NCBI GenBank assembly: GCA_009746045.1
Contig: RPFO01000175.1
Span: forward strand, 1,311,001-1,375,000
Length of the DNA stretch: 64,000 nucleotides
Source of the DNA: Mesostigma viride
Taxonomy: Eukaryota > Streptophyta > Mesostigmatophyceae > Mesostigmatales > Mesostigmataceae
Direction: 5' to 3'
Below, piece by piece: positions 60,501 through 64,000 of the stretch (position 1 is its first letter; each line of letters starts with the position of its first letter). The translations under genes were made by a program, and so were the position numbers. The notes under the pieces are model-generated. The model ran no database searches, was not told the DNA's origin, and saw nothing but the letters and a program-made list of their open reading frames with translations.

Positions 60501-60818
60501 GTGATAGACTCGGCATGGACATGTGCTACACTAGACGTGACGGGCTCACCCCCGGGCAGCCTCCTGGTTTGTCTGTAATATGGAGGCAGATGGTGCGCAA
60601 GGATAGATGGCAAGTAGTGATGAAGGAGACCACCCCCAAGCCTGTGGGGGCTCCACGTGTGACCAAGTATGGCATTCATAGCGATTCGGGCCGCGGTGCC
60701 CACACCCCTGTAACTAGGACCTAGATAGCTTATACCATCCATTCCATCCCATGTTCCCCTCCCACTGAGGACTTATGCTCACGTGACGCAGTCACGTGTC
60801 TATTAATTAATTAATTAA
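57544..60818 (+). mobile_element. L1-type LINE copy 3, best preserved, with target-site duplication
   Basis: Flanked by TATTTCGGG at 57535-57543 and 60819-60827. The 3' UTR (60725-60800) has CACGTGACGCAGTCACGTG, a near-palindrome, just before the (TTAA)n tail. It is 5'-truncated: it begins inside the endonuclease, so ORF1 and the first residues of ORF2 are absent. No frameshift or stop interrupts the 3.2-kb frame. Confidence 0.93.
57545..60724 (+). CDS. LINE ORF2: APE-type endonuclease plus reverse transcriptase (N-terminus missing)
   Basis: The frame is open from the element's 5' end; the first ATG is at 57785 but endonuclease sequence precedes it (FCIDNNIAILGIQEHRR, with the catalytic Glu in QEHR), so the natural start was lost by truncation. 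Endonuclease: LLLDANATLPPG, RCIDYVVMRKRH and VRSDHRIV. Reverse transcriptase: YKNKGSPDDPANYRGVCIQS, FRPGRNTVMAIFVARR, FVDFIKAFDSVLWD, GVWQGCVLSPYLFIIVVDYV and YADDITLIEKPESA. C-terminal: AGHLARTDQVDTSDRLAGTK and a short basic end. The enzyme nicks target DNA and primes cDNA synthesis there. A copy of this type could supply activity to the other elements in the window, but this truncated one lacks its start. Confidence 0.92.
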   Translation, partial: CHCLRSDDCQCHRVSNLIGFCIDNNIAILGIQEHRRTASARGSTALVADDIDGWRFYYGGGDGTGNGGVGLLCSPLAVRHMGEPQLVNARLLVATFHSMEGHSTYALTVGVGYAPHSGHPEQDRKDFFAALENLANGIPGRNYLALLLDANATLPPGTGGCQHAPNGTVSNANTELFADLLTTCDLVTANTRFPHSPDALVTHTSPTGTERCIDYVVMRKRHQGSVLAARSHVIPLVRSDHRIVTARIRLRFPSPFRKHVAPPDLRTLQLLEKSDDALEDFPEKRAHKRAAEAFVDALDIPASHAQLFAAGPASALRHLADKLPAAGALLPPRRPPRFTSLHRLPAVIQARQALRDNRDPARYARLKADYHSAIRQATKEQEDLHVREYFAHLKDQHGKYAWTRLRHAQRPAGGAQPAPRTLSGSPQQQLNQWYSSQSRLLGAPPPPPPLGPLAAARLAVAPADVPAPPTPPAAEQDYTYPALTEPLAHPNELPPFTELELSTAAKQLRFYAAVGPDQLPAPVIKLTALTGFLLDVCNRILLADAPPIPEWQHSYRIMLYKNKGSPDDPANYRGVCIQSAALKLFMRMILNRLRSALDCHLGESQMGFRPGRNTVMAIFVARRLFEEIALLQPGEFPAILIFVDFIKAFDSVLWDALWAVLARARVPTPLITVIRTLYEGSTTSVRTQHGITPPCPLQTGVWQGCVLSPYLFIIVVDYVMRQARARFASIAGRAPGLAITNELGEGGPTNKQNLLADLIYADDITLIEKPESAQLWLDCLALEARAVGLEISPKTEALALGMAGPPPTLRLLDDAEVNYPTSGRFKLLGSWLPDCEDDMTTRIGMAWAHLHDHRRWWSNPALPRIVKRDLFKVVILTILTYGAETWTLMQELEQRLDGAVTKMLRKALNIPFGLHISNEDLYADLPYVSHIIRHRRLGLAGHLARTDQVDTSDRLAGTKPAQPGRYVLTWRAPGRARQGRHPWTFRDRLGMDMCYTRRDGLTPGQPPGLSVIWRQMVRKDRWQVVMKETTPKPVGAPRVTKYGIHSDSGRGAHTPVTRT

Positions 60819-60827
60819 TATTTCGGG

Positions 60828-61845
60828 GAAATGGGTATATTTTATTAGCCAATTATGGACCAAAGAGGTGAGAGGGGAAATGAGTATCAGCGAATCCTAA
60901 TCAAAGGTGGGCACACACACGTGTGGACTGAGGTGACAGGTGAAAGGCTAATAGGGCGCGTTATTAGACCAAGGAAGCCAGTGGACCTGAGTCATGTCGC
61001 CGTGAGGCATAATGGTGAATACCTGATTACGGCCCAGTAGATCATGAAAAAGCTGGAGCGGGCTGGGCTTGTCGTTATTGGGCCCTGGGTCCCACACCCT
61101 CGGCTGTGTTGTTCCTGAGCCAACAGCCATTGAATCCTATATCCCTACATATACCTGGGTCACCTTAACTGTTATATGGAAATAAACTAACACCCATTTC
61201 ACCGGAAAATCCTATATCCCTACATATTCAAAACCATCGGGCATCCTGTGGCCCGTACGCCGTAACTTTTTACGGAATTCCGTATATTTCAGTGATCAAC
61301 TCGTGATCGACGGGTGTCCTTTTCGCCTTTTCCCGTTGGGCGCAAGTCGACGGAATTTGGAGATCGTACAGGCTTCCGTGCGTGGTTAGACGGAAGACGC
61401 CGTATCTTGGGCGGCGGACGGAGCGCGTTGGTGCAGTGGGATACGATTGGCGTTCACTCGCTGAAATCTTTAATGGCTTTAAAGTCGTCTCGCGACATTT
61501 TGACGTTAGCGACTCGATCGAGCTTGACTGGAGCATAGTTGGTAGAGCTATAACGACTTGCCACCTGTCGACTCACCGAAACTGGGTCGTCTACTAGAGC
61601 GACGGTCGGATTGACGGCTTTCGTCTATTAAATACGGCCGCCACAATCCGTGCTCAGACCAGAACGTGGCCGCTAGCCATGTACCAACCTACGACGATCG
61701 TCGTAGGTTGGCTCACCGAAACTGGGTCATGATCAAGACGTGAAACTTCGACCAACTACGCGCAAATTTTCCGTCTTCAATCCGTGCAGGTGCTCTTGAA
61801 AGGGACCAATAATAGACGTTCGGTTTGAAACTGACCAAACTGGGG
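60828..61845. other. no firm gene; small open frame and a 28-bp perfect palindrome
   Basis: The frame 60855-61040 (61 codons, MDQRGERGNEYQRILIKGGH start) has no recognisable domain and is not claimed as a gene. AATCCTATATCCCTACATAT occurs twice (61134, 61208). The palindrome CCAACCTACGACGA plus its complement lies at 61684-61711. CTCACCGAAACTGGGTC follows both at 61572 and 61713. Confidence 0.45.
61684..61711. repeat. perfect 28-bp palindrome
   Basis: CCAACCTACGACGA followed directly by TCGTCGTAGGTTGG, with no spacer. It could extrude as a cruciform or be a dimeric binding site. Confidence 0.95.
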
Positions 61846-62960
61846 GCGGGGGGGCGGGGGCGGGGGGGGCGGGGGGCGGGGCGGCCCGGGGGCGGGGGGG
61901 CGGGGGCGGGGGGGGCGGGGGCGGGGGGGCGGGGGGGTGGGGGCGGGGAGGGGGGGGGGGGGGAACTCCGGGTGGGTGGGGGGCGCGGGGGCCGGGGAGC
62001 GGGGGGATCCCGCACACTATGCCGCGTCTCGCTGAGGAGGGCGGGGGGCCCTGCGACCTCGCCCGGCCGGGGCGGGCCGTCTCACTGTCCGGGGGGGCGG
62101 GGGAACCTCCGGGTGGCGGGTGGGGGGGCGCGGGGGCCTTGCGACCTCGGCGTCTCACTCAGGCGGGGAGGCATCCTGTGCCTTTTCACGGGGGGGCGGG
62201 GGGGCGCATCATGGCCGGCTGAGGGGGGAGGGGGGGGGGGAAACTCCGGGTGGGTGGGGGGCGCGGGGGCCGGGGGAGCGGGGGGATCCCGCAGACTCTG
62301 GCATCTCGCTGAGGAGGGCGGGGGGCCGGCCCTGCGACCTCGCCCGGCCGGGGCGGGCCGTCTCACAGTGCGGGGGCCGGGGGGGGGGGGGAAGCTCCGG
62401 GTGGCAGGGGGGGGGGGGGAAACTCCGGGTGGGTGGGGGGCGCGGGGCCGGGGAGCGGGGGCATCCCGCAGACTATGGCGTCTCGCTGAGGAGGGCGGGG
62501 GGCCGGCCCTGCGACCTCGCCCGGCCGGGGCGGGCCGTCTCACTGTGCGGGGGCCCGGGGGGGGGGGGGAACCTCCTGGTGGCGGGTGGGGGGCGCGGGG
62601 CCTTGCGACCTCGCCGTCTCACTCAGGCGGGGAGGCATCCTGTGGCGGATCTTCATACTTTCCGGTCTTTTTCAGGGATCCTCACGTGGTCGACGCCTGT
62701 CCTTCGCGCCACGCCTTTTCACGGGGGGGCGGGAGGGCGCATCATGGCTGAGGGGCCGGGGGGGGGGGGGGGGACCTCCGGGTGGGTGGGGGGCGCGAGG
62801 GACGGAGGATCCCGCAGACTCTGGCGTCTCACTGAGGAGGGCGGGGGGCCTCATTGCGACCTCAATACATGTAAAGACCATCGGCTCGCTAAGGGGGGAG
62901 GGGGGTTGCGACCTCGCCTGGGCGGGGGCGGGGCGTCTCACTGACGCGGCGAATGGCCTT
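61846..62960. repeat. G-rich region with about five diverged 180-250 bp units
   Basis: Strong G bias on the plus strand. Units share CGTCTCACTGAGGAGGGCGG, TGCGACCTCGCCCGGCCGGG, CTCCGGGTGGGTGGGGGGCG and GGAGGCATCCTGTG. Long Gly/Arg/Pro open frames here are composition artefacts. Many runs of four or more G could form G-quadruplexes. Confidence 0.85.
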
Positions 62961-63161
62961 CGGGTGGGTGGGAACTGGGAAGGGCGGACGGACTGCCGGC
63001 CGTGTTTCAGGCCCACACAGCGTGTCGTTATTTGTCTCGCGACTTTTTCCTTTTTTCAGCCCCCTTCATAAGCTTCAGTTAACTTGAATCGAGTTGCCAT
63101 CTGTCGGCGGACGTATCGAAACTCGACTACTAGAGTTACGGTCGGCTTTGCGCCTTCTTTT

Positions 63162-63300
63162 GGGGGGGATGCGAAGCATCCCCCCCCCCTTAAGCTTGTA
63201 TTAATTTAGCAACAAGAACGGGGGCTTCGCCCCCGGGCCCCCGGTAGTAACCAATATTGTGCCTCTCCGGCGTTTGTGGCCGGTCTCCGGCCGGACCCGT
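63162..63300. repeat. cluster of GC-rich palindromes of organelle type
   Basis: GGGGGGGATGCGAAGCATCC, continued by a C run (63162-63188), GGGGGCTTCGCCCCC (63220-63234) and GGCCGGTCTCCGGCCGG (about 63278-63295) form three perfect or near-perfect hairpins. Such short GC hairpins are common in plastid and mitochondrial intergenic DNA of several green algae. Confidence 0.8.
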
Positions 63301-64000
63301 CACCTTCTCTACTACAACCATCTACGGAACATGTGCACATTTAGGGCCCACTGAACGCGAGCAAATATTCCAGTCCGGGCGACCAACTTGAGTGAAAATC
63401 TGTGAAAATCGTACGCTAGTTCCCGGCCAAACGGAGATTCTAGAGATATTTGCCCTTCCCATGGCGCTACGGAGATGTGCGACTGAGGTCGTTACCATTT
63501 GTAACCGTGGGGTTAACACCGCTTCTCTGCATTGTAATAACCGTCGACTGCGCCATGGATCTAGAAAGTAGAAACGTATCCGCGACGCTACCGCGACTTC
63601 AGTACTTTCCGTATACTTACATTGGAATATAAGAGAAGAATGGGTAACACAAAAAGTTTATGAAAAAAAAAAAAACTCATGTAGGTAAAAAGGCTACACA
63701 AACATGACACATACACAAACAAACTAAAACAACACAAGGTCACAAGTACACTACAAGGTACAAGTACACATTTAAAAAAAAGGGAAACAATTTTGCACAA
63801 TGATTATGCTTGTATGGAGTGGTAAAATGGGCTCCTTTTTAGCAAATTAGCAAATTAGCGTTGGGCGGGGGCCGAAATTAATTATAAACTCAAAAGGTCA
63901 CAAGTACACATAAAAAAGGGGGGAAATTTTGCACAATGATTTTGCTTGTATGGATCGCGGTAAAATTGGCTCATTTTCGGGTATATGGTATTTATGACTT
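63301..64000. other. no gene; AT-rich 160-bp direct repeat at the end
   Basis: GGTCACAAGTACAC...TTTTGCACAATGAT and GCTTGTATGGA occur at about 63737-63820 and again at 63896-63955, so a doublet of about 160 bp spans 63737 to the window end. No convincing open frame. Confidence 0.6.

Noticed and set aside
60855-61040. Small gene of 61 codons
   Set aside because: No family recognised, no supporting start context, and only just longer than chance open frames nearby.
61825-62944. Gly/Arg-rich and Pro-rich open frames up to 308 codons
   Set aside because: Composition of the G-rich repeat keeps several frames open on both strands; no domain and no consistent codon pattern.

Overview
This window is nuclear DNA of a eukaryote rich in introns and repeats. 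The best guess is a green alga (Chlorophyta), inferred from content rather than proven. It carries a plant-type WD40 plus inositol-polyphosphate 5-phosphatase gene and a Cache-domain transmembrane cyclic-nucleotide phosphodiesterase of a kind seen in algae and other protists. Exons are GC-rich with GT-AG introns, there are many minisatellites, and L1-type LINEs end in (TTAA)n tails. No bacterial operon, CRISPR array, tRNA or rRNA was recognised.

Layout. (1) 1-20234, plus strand: the 3' part of a 5-phosphatase gene, nine exons from 6462 to 20234. The intron before the first visible exon consists, within this window, of a 49-bp minisatellite of about 131 copies. Intron 6 (5 kb) holds 35-, 33- and 52-bp arrays plus an insertion precisely inside a 52-bp unit. 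(2) 20.3-30.4 kb: a decayed LTR retrotransposon (integrase, protease, reverse transcriptase and RNase H remnants). It is broken by a MITE, by an antisense LINE that itself holds an ORF1-only retroelement, and by a short sense copy of that ORF1-only family. (3) 30.4-42.1 kb: further LINE copies and fragments, a second MITE, a second LINE family and a Penelope-like reverse transcriptase gene. (4) 42.9-55.6 kb, minus strand: a Cache-TM-PDE gene, eleven exons from 55624 down to 44387; its last exon(s) were not found. (5) 55.6-64 kb: a 300-bp tandem duplication, the best-preserved LINE ORF2 (57.5-60.8 kb, with target-site duplication), then a G-rich segment and GC-rich palindromes of organelle-genome type.

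The two host genes lie tail to tail. Both probably act in second-messenger signalling: phosphoinositide or inositol phosphate breakdown for one, and cAMP/cGMP breakdown gated by an extracellular ligand domain for the other. Nothing shows that they work together.

The most unusual observation is a shared feature of their introns. At no fewer than nine exon-intron junctions in these two unrelated genes, the sequence spanning the splice site (exon edge plus intron edge) is duplicated once to many times inside the adjacent intron. This leaves rows of decoy 5' or 3' splice sites. Other points of interest are the ORF1-only element with its own 3' UTR but the LINE-type (TTAA)n tail, diagnostic differences shared by two defective LINE copies, and two MITEs with unrelated termini but the same internal 10-bp periodic sequence.
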